A stretch of DNA of 64,000 bases, taken from positions 3,410,001-3,474,000 of the forward strand of contig JAHBZM010000001.1 of the NCBI GenBank assembly GCA_019635435.1, in the 5' to 3' direction. Both the position numbers and the translations under genes were made by a program. The stretch is from Ramlibacter sp. (GTDB lineage: Bacteria; Pseudomonadota; Gammaproteobacteria; Burkholderiales; Burkholderiaceae_C). The notes under the pieces were generated by a model. That model was not told the origin of the DNA. It worked only from the letters and a program-made list of their open reading frames with translations, and did no database searches. Positions 49,279 to 57,821 of the stretch are shown piece by piece. The first letter of the stretch is position 1. Each line of letters starts with the position of its first letter.

Positions 49279-50160
49279 ATGGGTGACTCAATCAGGATTG
49301 CAGTGCTGGGCATCGGGTTCATGGGTTTCCCCATGGCCCGCCGCCTGTGCGAGGCCGGCCATGAGGTCCATGCCTGGAACCGCTCGCGCGAGAAGGCCGA
49401 ACGGCTGCAGGCCTTTGGCGCCACGGTGCACGACAGCGCCGCCAGCGCCGTGGCCTCGTGCGATGTGGTGGTCAGCATGCTGGAGAACGGCGCCGTGGTC
49501 GATGACGTGCTGTTCAGCCAAGGCGTGTCGCAGGCCATGCGGCCCGGCACGCTGTTCATCGACATGGCCTCGATCAAGCCGCGTGAAGCGCGCGACCATG
49601 CCGCGCGCCTGGCGGCGCTTGATGTGGCGCACCTGGATGCGCCCGTGTCCGGCGGCACGGGGGGCGCCGAGACGGGCCAGCTGGTGATCATGGTCGGCGG
49701 CCGCGTGGCGGATTTCGAGCGCGCGCAAGCCGTGTTCGCGGTGTTTGGCCGCGCCACCCATGTGGGCCCGCACGGCTCGGGCCAGCTGACCAAGCTGGCC
49801 AACCAGATGATCGTGGGCATCACCATCGGCGCCGTGGCCGAGGCGCTGCTGCTGTGCGAGAAGGGCGGCGCCCACATGGGCAAGGTCAAGGAGGCGATCA
49901 CCGGCGGCTTTGCCGACAGCCGCATCCTGCAGATCCACGGCCAGCGCATGGTCGAGCGCGACTTCGCGCCGCGCGCGCGCATGTCGGTGCAGCTCAAGGA
50001 CCTGCGCAACGCGCTGGCCACCGCCGAGGAAATCGGCTTCGAGGCGCCCATCACCCGCCTGTTCGAAAAGCTGTATGCCGATGGCATCGACCATGGCCTG
50101 ACCGACCTGGACCACGCCGGGCTTTTCGTGGAACTGGCCAGCCGCAACGGCATGGCCTGA
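49279..50160 (+). CDS. NAD(P)-dependent oxidoreductase, 3-hydroxyisobutyrate dehydrogenase family
   Basis: A 293-residue beta-hydroxyacid dehydrogenase. The Rossmann motif is AVLGIGFMGFPMARRL, the substrate motif DAPVSGGTGGAETGQL, and the catalytic Lys lies in GSGQLTKLANQMIVG. These enzymes oxidise 3-hydroxy acids or reduce the matching semialdehydes. ATG 49279 follows AAAGGAGG. It is the last gene of the GntR-controlled unit, 56 bases after the previous stop. The substrate is unknown. Confidence 0.92.
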   Translation: MGDSIRIAVLGIGFMGFPMARRLCEAGHEVHAWNRSREKAERLQAFGATVHDSAASAVASCDVVVSMLENGAVVDDVLFSQGVSQAMRPGTLFIDMASIKPREARDHAARLAALDVAHLDAPVSGGTGGAETGQLVIMVGGRVADFERAQAVFAVFGRATHVGPHGSGQLTKLANQMIVGITIGAVAEALLLCEKGGAHMGKVKEAITGGFADSRILQIHGQRMVERDFAPRARMSVQLKDLRNALATAEEIGFEAPITRLFEKLYADGIDHGLTDLDHAGLFVELASRNGMA

Positions 50161-50180
50161 ACTGCGTGAAATTTTTTTGG

Positions 50181-50224
50181 CATAATCTAGGGCTGCCTCA
50201 AAACACATCGCCTTGTTGCTAGAA
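50181..50224 (+). promoter_or_regulatory. Candidate -10 boxes for the tRNA unit
   Basis: CATAAT (50181-50186) and TAGAAT (50219-50224) lie upstream of tRNA-Ala. The second would give a start about seven bases before the mature 5' end. The -35 boxes are weak, so which one is used is uncertain. Confidence 0.4.
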
Positions 50225-50237
50225 TATTGGCTGTTGT

Positions 50238-50313
<76 letters not shown>

Positions 50314-50334
50314 CAGCAAACATTTTTTCGAAGT

Positions 50335-50410
50335 GGGCTCTTAGCTCAGTTGGTAGAGCAGCGGACTCTTAATCCGTAGGTCGAGTGTTCGAGTCACTCA
50401 GGGCCCACCA
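50335..50410 (+). tRNA. tRNA-Lys (CTT)
   Basis: A 76-nt cloverleaf with acceptor GGGCTCT / AGGGCCC, D-arm TAGCTCAGTTGGTAGAGCA, anticodon loop CTCTTAA with anticodon CTT, and encoded CCA. It lies 21 bases after tRNA-Ala and is probably processed from the same transcript. It reads AAG. Confidence 0.95.
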
Positions 50411-50418
50411 CTTCTGAC

Positions 50419-50450
50419 GGGACCCGGTCCATCCGACCGGGTCCCTTTTT
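50419..50450 (+). terminator. Rho-independent terminator of the tRNA unit
   Basis: The perfect 10-bp stem GGGACCCGGT / ACCGGGTCCC with a 7-base loop is followed by TTTTT. It lies 8 bases after tRNA-Lys and just before the MFS gene. Confidence 0.93.
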
Positions 50451-50463
50451 CTATGGGGTCGCC

Positions 50464-51693
50464 ATGAATCCCGATGCCAGCCAGTTGTGGAAAGCGCCAC
50501 GCTGGGCCCTTGCGGTCCTGCTGGCCGTGCTCGGCATGCTGGGCCCCTTCTCGATCGACACCTACATCCCCGCGTTCTCGGGCATCGCGCTTTCACTGGG
50601 CGCCACGCCGGTGGAAATGCAGCAGACGCTGTCGGCCTACCTGTTTGGCTTTGCCTTCATGAACCTGTTCCACGGCGCCATGGCCGACAGCTTTGGCCGC
50701 CGGCCCGTGGTGCTGTGGGGCATTGCCATCTTCACGCTGGCCTCGGCCGGTTGCGCGCTGTCGCAGAGCATTGGCCAGCTGGTGTTCTTCCGCGGCCTGC
50801 AGGGGCTGTCCACGGGCGCGGGCATCGTGGTATCGCGCGCGGTGATCCGCGACATGTTTCCGCCCGCCGATGCGCAGAAGGTCATGAGCCAGGTCACGAT
50901 CTACTTCGGCGTGGCCCCGGCCATTGCGCCCATCGTGGGCGGCTGGCTGTTCGTGCACACGGGCTGGCACAGCATCTTCTGGTTTCTCACGGGCGTGGGC
51001 GTGACCCTGTGGCTGGCCAACTTCAGGCTGCTGCCCGAAACCCTGCACGTCACCCAGCGCCAGCCCTTCAAGGTGCGCAACCTGATGCAAGGCTACTGGC
51101 AGCTCGGGCTGGACCCGCGCTTCCTGCTGCTGGCGCTGGCCAGCGGCGTGCCGTTCAACGGCATGTTCCTGTATGTGCTGTCGGCGCCGGCCTTCCTGGG
51201 TGACCACCTGCAGCTGGCGCCCACGCAGTTCTTCTGGTTCTTTGTGCTGACCATCGGCGGCATCATGGCGGGCTCATGGTTCAGTGGCCGGCTGGCGGGC
51301 CAGATCGCACCCAAGCGGCAGATCCGCCACGGCTTCATCATCATGCTGGGCATCTCGGTGATCAATCTGGTCGCCAACCTGCTGCTGCCGCCACATGTGG
51401 GCTGGTCGCTGCTGCCGATTGCGGTGTTCGCCTTTGGCTGGGCGCTGATGGTGCCGGTGGTGACTTTGCTGGTGCTCGACCTGTACCCGATGCGCCGGGG
51501 CCTGGCGTCTTCATTGCAAGCCTGCATCGGGTCCACGGCCAACGGCCTGGTGGCGGGTGTGATCGCGCCGCTGGTGATGCATTCCTCGGTCGGCCTCGCC
51601 GCCGCCTCGCTGGTGATGATGTGCGTGGGCCTGGTGGCCTGGGTGGTGCTGCACCGTTACTGGCCTGAAATCGGACGGGCCGTGCAGGGCTGA
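50464..51693 (+). CDS. Bcr/CflA-type multidrug efflux MFS transporter
   Basis: A 409-residue protein with twelve predicted helices. The N-terminus LGMLGPFSIDTYIPAFSGIA and the loop motif DSFGRRPVVLWG are characteristic of Bcr/CflA proton-driven drug exporters, with RGLQGLSTGAGIVVSRAVIR in the fifth helix region. Related proteins export bicyclomycin, chloramphenicol or sulfonamides; the substrate here is not known. ATG 50464 follows the tRNA terminator by 13 bases, so its promoter must lie within or before the terminator, or it depends on read-through. Confidence 0.9.
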   Translation: MNPDASQLWKAPRWALAVLLAVLGMLGPFSIDTYIPAFSGIALSLGATPVEMQQTLSAYLFGFAFMNLFHGAMADSFGRRPVVLWGIAIFTLASAGCALSQSIGQLVFFRGLQGLSTGAGIVVSRAVIRDMFPPADAQKVMSQVTIYFGVAPAIAPIVGGWLFVHTGWHSIFWFLTGVGVTLWLANFRLLPETLHVTQRQPFKVRNLMQGYWQLGLDPRFLLLALASGVPFNGMFLYVLSAPAFLGDHLQLAPTQFFWFFVLTIGGIMAGSWFSGRLAGQIAPKRQIRHGFIIMLGISVINLVANLLLPPHVGWSLLPIAVFAFGWALMVPVVTLLVLDLYPMRRGLASSLQACIGSTANGLVAGVIAPLVMHSSVGLAAASLVMMCVGLVAWVVLHRYWPEIGRAVQG

Positions 51694-51706
51694 GAACCCG
51701 CGCGGC

Positions 51707-52471
51707 TCATGCCTGCGCCTGCCAGTGGATGCTGCGGTAGTCAAAGCCCGCTTCCAGCGTCGGCTTGATGATGCCGAAATACGGCGACACGTCGAAATCG
51801 CGCGGGGCATACAGGCTGTGGTGGCGGATGTGCCAGATCTCGCGCCGCGCGTGCCGGCTCGCCCCGCTTCGCTTTTGCTCGTGGGTGATCAGCGGCAGGA
51901 TCGGATAGCCCACGTTCTGGAAGGCCTCGGCAATCAACGAGGAGCAGATGGCGCGGGTCGGGTCGCCACTGCCCAGCGCGATCATCTTGCGGCGCAGGTG
52001 GCCCGGAACCGGCGGGGCGGGCAGCAGGTAGCGCGCCAAGTCTAACACGTTCTTGAGGTCGTAGCGGTTGCCCAGCTTGCCGGTCACCTCGGCAAGGATG
52101 CGGTCGCGGTCCGCGGGCGCGAGGTCGCGCGCCCGGCAGATGCGCGTGTGCAGGCTGCGGTACTGCGCGAGCGGCCTCTTGCAGACGCCCTGCACCACGT
52201 CCGCCTCAACGAACAGGAACGGCTCGCCCGACGCGTCGGTGCCTCCCAGCTGCGGGCCCACATAAAGCGCCGCGTGCGACCAGGTGGACTGGGTCAGGTA
52301 TTTGATGGCCGTGGCGATGCGGCTGGAGCCCTCCACCAGCAGCACATCGCCCGGCTGCAGGCAGCGCAGCAGCCGCGCGGGGTCGGAGGGCAAGCCCACC
52401 TGGACACCCTCGCGGGGCGCGGACAGGTAGCGGGCCAGCCACTCTCCCATCGATCGGGAAAGACGCAACAT
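51707..52471 (-). CDS. YiiX/YebB-like NlpC/P60-family cysteine hydrolase
   Basis: A 254-residue protein of the permuted NlpC/P60 group. The His comes first (TWSHAALYVG) and the Cys later (TRAICSSLIAEAFQ), with LRCLQPGDVLLVEG at the N-terminus. Members hydrolyse amide or lipid-type bonds, and many are uncharacterised. No signal peptide is evident. It converges on the Bcr/CflA gene. Confidence 0.82.
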   Translation of the reverse strand: MLRLSRSMGEWLARYLSAPREGVQVGLPSDPARLLRCLQPGDVLLVEGSSRIATAIKYLTQSTWSHAALYVGPQLGGTDASGEPFLFVEADVVQGVCKRPLAQYRSLHTRICRARDLAPADRDRILAEVTGKLGNRYDLKNVLDLARYLLPAPPVPGHLRRKMIALGSGDPTRAICSSLIAEAFQNVGYPILPLITHEQKRSGASRHARREIWHIRHHSLYAPRDFDVSPYFGIIKPTLEAGFDYRSIHWQAQA

Positions 52472-52534
52472 CGTGATACCCCCGGGACAACCAGACCGCG
52501 AAGGTTACAACAGCCGGCGACCCGCGCCCGCCAG

Positions 52535-52575
52535 CAGAAAAGCCCGCGGACCTTTCGGTTCGCGGGCTTTCCGGG
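52535..52575. terminator. Terminator-like hairpin after the DEAD-box helicase gene
   Basis: AAAGCCCGCGGACC and GGTTCGCGGGCTTT can pair in a GC-rich stem with an A run on the left, which becomes a T run on the minus strand. It lies between the helicase stop and the YiiX-like start. Confidence 0.75.
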
Positions 52576-52605
52576 GCCGAGGCAGCGCAGGCGCTGCCCT
52601 GAGGT

Positions 52606-54444
52606 TCAGCGTGCGGGCTTGGCCGGGCGACGGGCGCCATCACGCGGCACGTAGGCCTTGGCCGGCCGCGCGGGCTTGGCAAAGCCGGGGCGCGCGAACG
52701 CGGGCTTGCGGTCCACAAATTCGCCGCCGCGCGGGGCATGGTGGTCGCCACGCGGCGCAAAGTCGCCACGGGCGGCAAAGCCCTCGTTGCGGGGTGCAAA
52801 ACCTTCTTGGCGGGGAGCAAATCCCTCGCCGCGGCCACCGCCCTTGTTGAAGCCGGTCTTGTTGGCGTAGCCATTGTTCTCGCGCGGCTGGAAGCCACGG
52901 TCGTCACGCGGAGCAAAGCCACCACCGAAGCCGCCGCCACGGTTGCCGCCAAACTTGCGGTCGCGCGAGCCACCGTCGCGGCCCCGGCCACCAAAATCAC
53001 CACCGGGGCGGCCGCCTTGCGGGAAGCGCTGCTGCGGCTCCAGGCCCGGAATCACTTCGGCCTTGAACGGCTGCTTGCTGTAGCCCTCGATGTCGAAAAT
53101 CTTGCGGCGGTCACGGAACTCGGCAAAGGTGACGGCCAGGCCGTCACGGCCGGCGCGGCCGGTGCGGCCAATGCGGTGGGTGTAGTCCTCAGCCTTCATG
53201 GGCAGGCCGTAGTTGAAAACGTGGGTGATGGTGGGCACGTCGATGCCGCGCGCGGCCACGTCGGTGGCCACCAGCACCTGGACCTGGCCATTGCGCAAGG
53301 CCATCAGGCGGCGGTTGCGCAGGCCCTGGCTCAGGGCACCATGCAGCGCCACGGCGTCAAAGCCGTCCTGCTGCAGATCATTGGCCAGGCCGTCGCACTC
53401 GACCTGCGTGCTCGCGAACACGATGGCCTGGTTGATGGTGGTGTCGCGCAGCCAGTGGTCGAGCATCTTGCGCTTGTGCTGGGCGTTGTCGGCCCAGAAC
53501 AGCACCTGCTTGATGTTGACGTGCTTTTCCTGCGGATTGTCGATCTGCACCTTCTGCGGCTGGCGCATCACGCGCGCGGCGAGCTGCTGGATGCGCGGCG
53601 CGAAGGTGGCGCTGAACATCATGGTCTGCTTGCGCTCGATGGTGAGCTGGTTGATCTCGGCCAGGTCGTCGGAGAAGCCCAGGTCAAGCATGCGGTCGGC
53701 TTCGTCGACCACGAGGAACTGCACCTTGTCCAGCTTGATCTGCATCGAGCGCTGCAGGTCCAGCAGGCGGCCGGGCGTGGCCACCACGAGGTCGGCGTTC
53801 TGCAGCTTGGCGATCTGCAGCTGGTAGGGCATGCCGCCCACGATATTGGCGATGCGCAGGCCGCGGCAGTGCTGCACCAGGCCGATGGCGTCATGCGCCA
53901 CCTGCTGGGCGAGTTCGCGCGTCGGGCAGACGATCAGGGCGCCGGGAACGGCGGCCTTGAAGTTGCGGGTGTTGGTCGGGTCCTTGCGCTTGGGGCGCTT
54001 GGGGGCGGGTTCGCCCTTGGCGGCGGCTTCGGCCACGGCACGCTCGAACTCGGCGCGTTCTTCGGCCTCGGCCTGGGCCTTTTGCGTCAGCAGCGTGTGC
54101 AGCACGGGCAGCAGGAAGGCCGCGGTCTTGCCGCTGCCGGTCTGGCTGGAGACCATCAGGTCGATGTAGGTGCTGGCCTTGCCCGTCGCGTCGTCGCTCG
54201 GCAGGGCCAGGGGAATCACCTTTTCCTGCACCAGCGTGGGCTGGGTGTAGCCCAGGTCTTCCACGGCGCGCAGCAACTCGGCGGCGAGCTGCAGCTTGAT
54301 GAAGCCATTGGGTTCGGCGGCGGCTGTTTCCACAGCGGCGTCGGCCTGAACAGCGTCATTCACACCCAGGGTGGTCTCGGCAACGGTTTCGGAAAAGATT
54401 TCGGCAGGCGAAAAGTCGCCCTGTACTTCAAAGGAGTCAGTCAT
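52606..54444 (-). CDS. DEAD-box RNA helicase (RhlE/DbpA-like)
   Basis: A 612-residue helicase with the Q-motif region, SSQTGSGKTAAFLLPVLHTL (Walker A), PTRELAQQV, VATPGRLLDLQ, VVDEADRMLDLGF (DEAD), FSATF and HRIGRTGRAGRDG. The basic C-terminal tail has GGRGRDGGSRDRKFGGNRGG and several GFAPR-type repeats, useful for RNA binding. An extra charged segment (residues about 125-160, KAQAEAEERAEFERAVAEAA) sits between motifs I and Ia. It unwinds RNA in ribosome assembly or decay. Long open frames on the opposite strand are shadows. Confidence 0.93.
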   Translation of the reverse strand: MTDSFEVQGDFSPAEIFSETVAETTLGVNDAVQADAAVETAAAEPNGFIKLQLAAELLRAVEDLGYTQPTLVQEKVIPLALPSDDATGKASTYIDLMVSSQTGSGKTAAFLLPVLHTLLTQKAQAEAEERAEFERAVAEAAAKGEPAPKRPKRKDPTNTRNFKAAVPGALIVCPTRELAQQVAHDAIGLVQHCRGLRIANIVGGMPYQLQIAKLQNADLVVATPGRLLDLQRSMQIKLDKVQFLVVDEADRMLDLGFSDDLAEINQLTIERKQTMMFSATFAPRIQQLAARVMRQPQKVQIDNPQEKHVNIKQVLFWADNAQHKRKMLDHWLRDTTINQAIVFASTQVECDGLANDLQQDGFDAVALHGALSQGLRNRRLMALRNGQVQVLVATDVAARGIDVPTITHVFNYGLPMKAEDYTHRIGRTGRAGRDGLAVTFAEFRDRRKIFDIEGYSKQPFKAEVIPGLEPQQRFPQGGRPGGDFGGRGRDGGSRDRKFGGNRGGGFGGGFAPRDDRGFQPRENNGYANKTGFNKGGGRGEGFAPRQEGFAPRNEGFAARGDFAPRGDHHAPRGGEFVDRKPAFARPGFAKPARPAKAYVPRDGARRPAKPAR

Positions 54445-54656
54445 TGGTCACTCACACGCAACCGGCCCCGCTGGGGACGGCTGTCGTTCATGGTTGAAAA
54501 ACATCAACCATCAAACGACGTTCAGTGCCCAAGCCACGGGTGACTCTTTTCTTGCGGGCGCTGTTGGCTCATTCTGAGCCTGTGTGTGAAGGGAGATGCA
54601 CGAGGGCTGTCAGTCACAGCCAAGCCATCGATTATGGCATGAACTCGGGTTTTTAC
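54445..54656. other. Intergenic region with small hairpins
   Basis: This 212-bp gap carries the helicase promoter and leader on the minus strand. Small hairpins such as GGTTGA-AAAACA-TCAACC and GCTGT-CAGTC-ACAGC are present, and long leaders of DEAD-box genes are often regulatory. I see no gene. Confidence 0.4.
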
Positions 54657-55253
54657 CTAATCAACCATTCGCAGGAAGTGGTCACGGTAGTGCGCCAGCT
54701 CATCGATCGACTCGTGCACGTCAGCCAGTGCCGTGTGCTTCTGCTGCTTCTTGAACGCGTTGTAGACCTCGGGCCGCCAGCGCTTGGCCAGTTCCTTGAG
54801 GGTGCTGACGTCAAGGTTGCGGTAATGGAAGAACGCCTCGAGCCTGGGCATGTAGCGCACCAGGAAGCGGCGGTCCTGGCTGATGGTGTTGCCGCACATC
54901 GGCGTGGCGCCCTTGGGCGCGTACTTGCCCAGAAAGTCCAGGATTTCCTGTTCGGCCTGGGCCTCGGTGACCGTGGAGGCCTTGACCTTGTCGATCAGTC
55001 CGCTGCGGCCATGGGTGCCCTTGTTCCAGGCATCCATCTTGTCGAGCTGCTCGTCGCTCTGGTGGATCACCAGCACCGGTCCCTCGATGCGCGGCGTCAG
55101 GTCGGCGCCGGTGACGATCACGGCGATCTCGATCAGGCGGTCGGTTTCGGGGTCCAGCCCCGTCATTTCGCAGTCCAGCCAGATCAGGTTCTGGTCGGAT
55201 TTGGCAAGGCTGTCGATGGGGGTGGCGATGGGGGAGGAATTGGCTTCAGACAT
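54657..55253 (-). CDS. orn: Oligoribonuclease
   Basis: A 198-residue DEDDh 3'-5' exonuclease: LIWLDCEMTGLDPETDRLIE, then MCGNTISQDRRFLVRYMP and HTALADVHESIDEL. It degrades RNA dinucleotides, including pGpG from cyclic-di-GMP turnover. ATG 55253 (MSEANSSPIATPIDSL) gives a slightly extended N-terminus. It is divergent from the M48 protease gene across about 37 bases. Confidence 0.95.
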   Translation of the reverse strand: MSEANSSPIATPIDSLAKSDQNLIWLDCEMTGLDPETDRLIEIAVIVTGADLTPRIEGPVLVIHQSDEQLDKMDAWNKGTHGRSGLIDKVKASTVTEAQAEQEILDFLGKYAPKGATPMCGNTISQDRRFLVRYMPRLEAFFHYRNLDVSTLKELAKRWRPEVYNAFKKQQKHTALADVHESIDELAHYRDHFLRMVD

Positions 55254-55276
55254 CGTTGCGATTGTCGCCGATGACC

Positions 55277-55282
55277 TAAACT
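55277..55282 (+). promoter_or_regulatory. -10 box just upstream of the M48 protease gene
   Basis: TAAACT ends eight bases before ATG 55291 (two before ATG 55285). No Shine-Dalgarno sequence is seen, which favours a leaderless start at 55291. Confidence 0.45.
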
Positions 55283-55290
55283 CGATGGCT

Positions 55291-56547
55291 ATGCCCTCTT
55301 CCCTCCTGCTGACCCTTGCCTTTGCGGCAGCCCTGCTCGCGGGCCTGCTGGTCAAGTTCTGGCTGACCACCCGGCAGATCCGCCATGTGGCGCGCCACCG
55401 CGATGCCGTGCCCGCCGCCTTTGCCTCGGCAGTGCCCCTGGCCGCCCACCAGAAGGCCGCCGACTACACCCTGGCCAAGGCCCGTGTCGGCCTGCTGGAA
55501 CTGGCCTTTGGTGCCGCCGTGCTGCTGGGCTGGACACTGCTGGGAGGCCTGGACCAGCTGAACCAGGCGCTGCTGGCCTGGCTCGGCGCCGGCAGGACCC
55601 AGCAGCTGGCCCTGCTGGGCGCCTTCGCCGTGATCGGTGGCCTGATCGACCTGCCCTTCACCCTGTACCAGACCTTCGTGATCGAAGAACGCTTCGGGTT
55701 CAACAAGATGACGCCCCGGCTCTGGCTGGCCGATCTGGCCAAGTCCACCCTGATTGGCGCCCTGATCGGCCTGCCGATTGCGGCGCTGATCCTCTGGCTC
55801 ATGGGCGCGGCGGGCGGGCTGTGGTGGTTGTGGGCCTGGGGCGTCTGGATGGGCTTCAACCTGCTGCTGCTGCTGGTGTATCCGACCTTCATCGCGCCGC
55901 TGTTCAACCAGTTCAAGCCGCTGGACGACGAGGCCCTCAAGGCCCGCGTGACCGCCCTGATGCAGCGCTGCGGCTTCTCGGCCAAGGGCCTGTTCGTGAT
56001 GGACGGCAGCAAGCGCAGCGCCCATGCCAACGCCTATTTCACCGGCTTTGGCGCGGCCAAGCGGGTGGTGTTCTATGACACCCTGCTGGCGCGGCTGTCG
56101 GCCGACGAAGTGGACGCCGTGCTGGCCCACGAACTGGGTCATTTCAAGCATCGCCACATCATCAAGCGCATGGTCAGCCTGTTTGCCCTGAGCCTGGCGG
56201 GTTTCGCCCTGCTGGGCTGGCTGTCGGCCCAGGCCTGGTTCTATGCCGGACTGGGCGTGCGGCCCAACATGGCGGGCGCCAACGACGCGCTGGCGCTGCT
56301 GCTGTTCCTGCTGGCGGTGCCGGTGTTCAGCTTCTTCATCTCGCCGCTGTTCGCGCAGATCTCGCGCCGCCACGAGTTTGAGGCCGATGCCTACGCCGTG
56401 GCGCAAACCCGCGGCGAGGACCTGCGCACCGCATTGCTCAAGCTGTACGAGGACAACGCCTCCACGCTCACGCCGGACCCGGTCTTCGCCAGGTTCTATT
56501 ACTCACACCCGCCCGCCACCGAGCGGCTCGCAAGGATGTCGTCATGA
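55291..56547 (+). CDS. M48-family zinc metalloprotease (Ste24-like)
   Basis: A 418-residue membrane protease with about seven helices. The zinc motif is VLAHELGHFKHRHIIKRM and the third ligand Glu lies in RRHEFEADAYAV. It resembles the CAAX prenyl protease 1/Ste24 type with SKRSAHANAYFTGFGAAKRV. In bacteria such proteins act in membrane-protein quality control. ATG 55291 is preferred over 55285 (two residues longer). The pterin dehydratase gene overlaps its end by four bases. Confidence 0.93.
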   Translation: MPSSLLLTLAFAAALLAGLLVKFWLTTRQIRHVARHRDAVPAAFASAVPLAAHQKAADYTLAKARVGLLELAFGAAVLLGWTLLGGLDQLNQALLAWLGAGRTQQLALLGAFAVIGGLIDLPFTLYQTFVIEERFGFNKMTPRLWLADLAKSTLIGALIGLPIAALILWLMGAAGGLWWLWAWGVWMGFNLLLLLVYPTFIAPLFNQFKPLDDEALKARVTALMQRCGFSAKGLFVMDGSKRSAHANAYFTGFGAAKRVVFYDTLLARLSADEVDAVLAHELGHFKHRHIIKRMVSLFALSLAGFALLGWLSAQAWFYAGLGVRPNMAGANDALALLLFLLAVPVFSFFISPLFAQISRRHEFEADAYAVAQTRGEDLRTALLKLYEDNASTLTPDPVFARFYYSHPPATERLARMSS

Positions 56548-56879
56548 GCAGCATGCTGAAAAAAAAGGACTGGTCGCAACACGCCCGCCGCGCCCTGACC
56601 CCGACCGAACTGGTGACCCGCCTTGCGGCCGTGCCGGGCTGGAAGCTGAGCGGCGACGGGGCTGACCTGGCCATCGAAAAGACCTACACCTTTGCCAACT
56701 ACTACGAGACCCTCTCGTTCGTGAACGCGCTGGCCTTCATTGCCAACGCGCAGGACCACCACCCCGACCTGTCGGTGCACTACAGCCGCTGCGTGGTCCG
56801 CTTCAACACCCATGACGTCAAGGGCATTTCAGAAACCGACTTTGAATGTGCCGCGCAGATCGACGCGCTGCTTGCATGA
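56544..56879 (+). CDS. phhB: 4a-hydroxytetrahydrobiopterin dehydratase (PCD/DCoH)
   Basis: A 111-residue enzyme with the PCD signature NAQDHHPDLSVHYSRCVVRF and a C-terminal THDVKGISETDFECAAQID. It recycles the pterin cofactor of phenylalanine hydroxylase or acts in molybdopterin-type metabolism. ATG 56544 overlaps the stop of the M48 gene. No phhA is nearby. Confidence 0.93.
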   Translation: MSSMLKKKDWSQHARRALTPTELVTRLAAVPGWKLSGDGADLAIEKTYTFANYYETLSFVNALAFIANAQDHHPDLSVHYSRCVVRFNTHDVKGISETDFECAAQIDALLA

Positions 56880-56897
56880 CGCGCCGGGAGCAGCCGC

Positions 56898-57821
56898 TTG
56901 ACTGACGGCCCGAAGCTGCAGCCCGGCCTGGTGGTGGGCAGCTTCGGCCGCCATTGCCTGGTGGAAACGCCCACGGGCCAGCGCGTGATCTGCCATCCGC
57001 GCGGCAAGAAAAGCCAGGTGGTCGTGGGCGACCGCGTGCAATGGCAGGCGTCGCAGGACGAAGGCACCATCGAAAAAGTGACCGAGCGGCGCAATCTGTT
57101 CTACCGGCAGGACGAAATCCGCACCAAATCGTTCGCCGCCAACCTGGACCAGGTGCTGATCCTGATTGCGGCGGAGCCGGAGTTTTCAGAGAGCCAGCTG
57201 TCGCGCGCGCTGATCGCGGCCGAGGCCGAGCGCATCACGCCGATCGTGGCCCTCAACAAGAGCGACCTGGTGGAACCCTTTGAGCTGGCCTGGGGTCGGC
57301 TGCTGCCCTACCAGCACATGGGCTACGGCGTGCTGCCGCTGTCGCTGCGGCTGTCCGGCGAGGTGGACCGCGAGCTGCTGCTCAAGCACCTGCAGGGCAA
57401 GACCACCCTGGTGCTGGGCCCGTCAGGGGCCGGCAAAAGCACCCTGATCAACCTGCTGGTGCCCGGCGCGCTGGCCGAAACCAACGAGATTTCGCAGGCC
57501 CTGAACTCGGGCAAGCACACCACCACCAGCACCACCTGGTACTGGGTGGACGAGGCACGCACCACGGCACTGATCGACTCGCCGGGTTTCCAGGAGTTCG
57601 GCCTCAACCACATCCCCCCGATGCAGCTGGCCGCCTGCATGCCCGACATCAAGGCCCATGCGTCCGATTGCCGCTTCTACAACTGCACGCACCTGCACGA
57701 GCCGGGCTGCGGCGTGATTTCAGCGGTCAAAACGGCCCCGGGTCCAGGCGACATCTGCGCCAGGCGCTACAAAATATATAGCACACTGTTCGCCGAGCTG
57801 TCGCAGCCGCCGCGTTACTGA
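56898..57821 (+). CDS. rsgA: Ribosome small subunit-dependent GTPase A
   Basis: A 307-residue circularly permuted GTPase. It has an OB-fold N-terminus, then G4 (ALNKSD), G1 (LGPSGAGKSTLINLLV) and G3 (DSPGFQEF), and a zinc finger CRFYNCTHLHEPGC. It checks the 30S decoding centre late in assembly. The only reasonable start is TTG 56898, seven bases after GGGAG. Residues 280-296 (ending ARRYKIYSTL) are encoded by repeat copy F just behind the zinc finger. The end overlaps the convergent hisC gene by seven bases. Confidence 0.94.
   Translation: MTDGPKLQPGLVVGSFGRHCLVETPTGQRVICHPRGKKSQVVVGDRVQWQASQDEGTIEKVTERRNLFYRQDEIRTKSFAANLDQVLILIAAEPEFSESQLSRALIAAEAERITPIVALNKSDLVEPFELAWGRLLPYQHMGYGVLPLSLRLSGEVDRELLLKHLQGKTTLVLGPSGAGKSTLINLLVPGALAETNEISQALNSGKHTTTSTTWYWVDEARTTALIDSPGFQEFGLNHIPPMQLAACMPDIKAHASDCRFYNCTHLHEPGCGVISAVKTAPGPGDICARRYKIYSTLFAELSQPPRY
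57735..57785 (+). repeat. 52-bp interspersed element, copy F
   Basis: It reads GCCCCGGGTCCAGG, then 16 bases, then GCTACAAAATATATAGC. GTCCA starts at 57742 and GCTAC at 57766 (offset 24). It is translated near the C-terminus of RsgA; the AT-rich patch stands out in a GC-rich gene. Confidence 0.75.
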
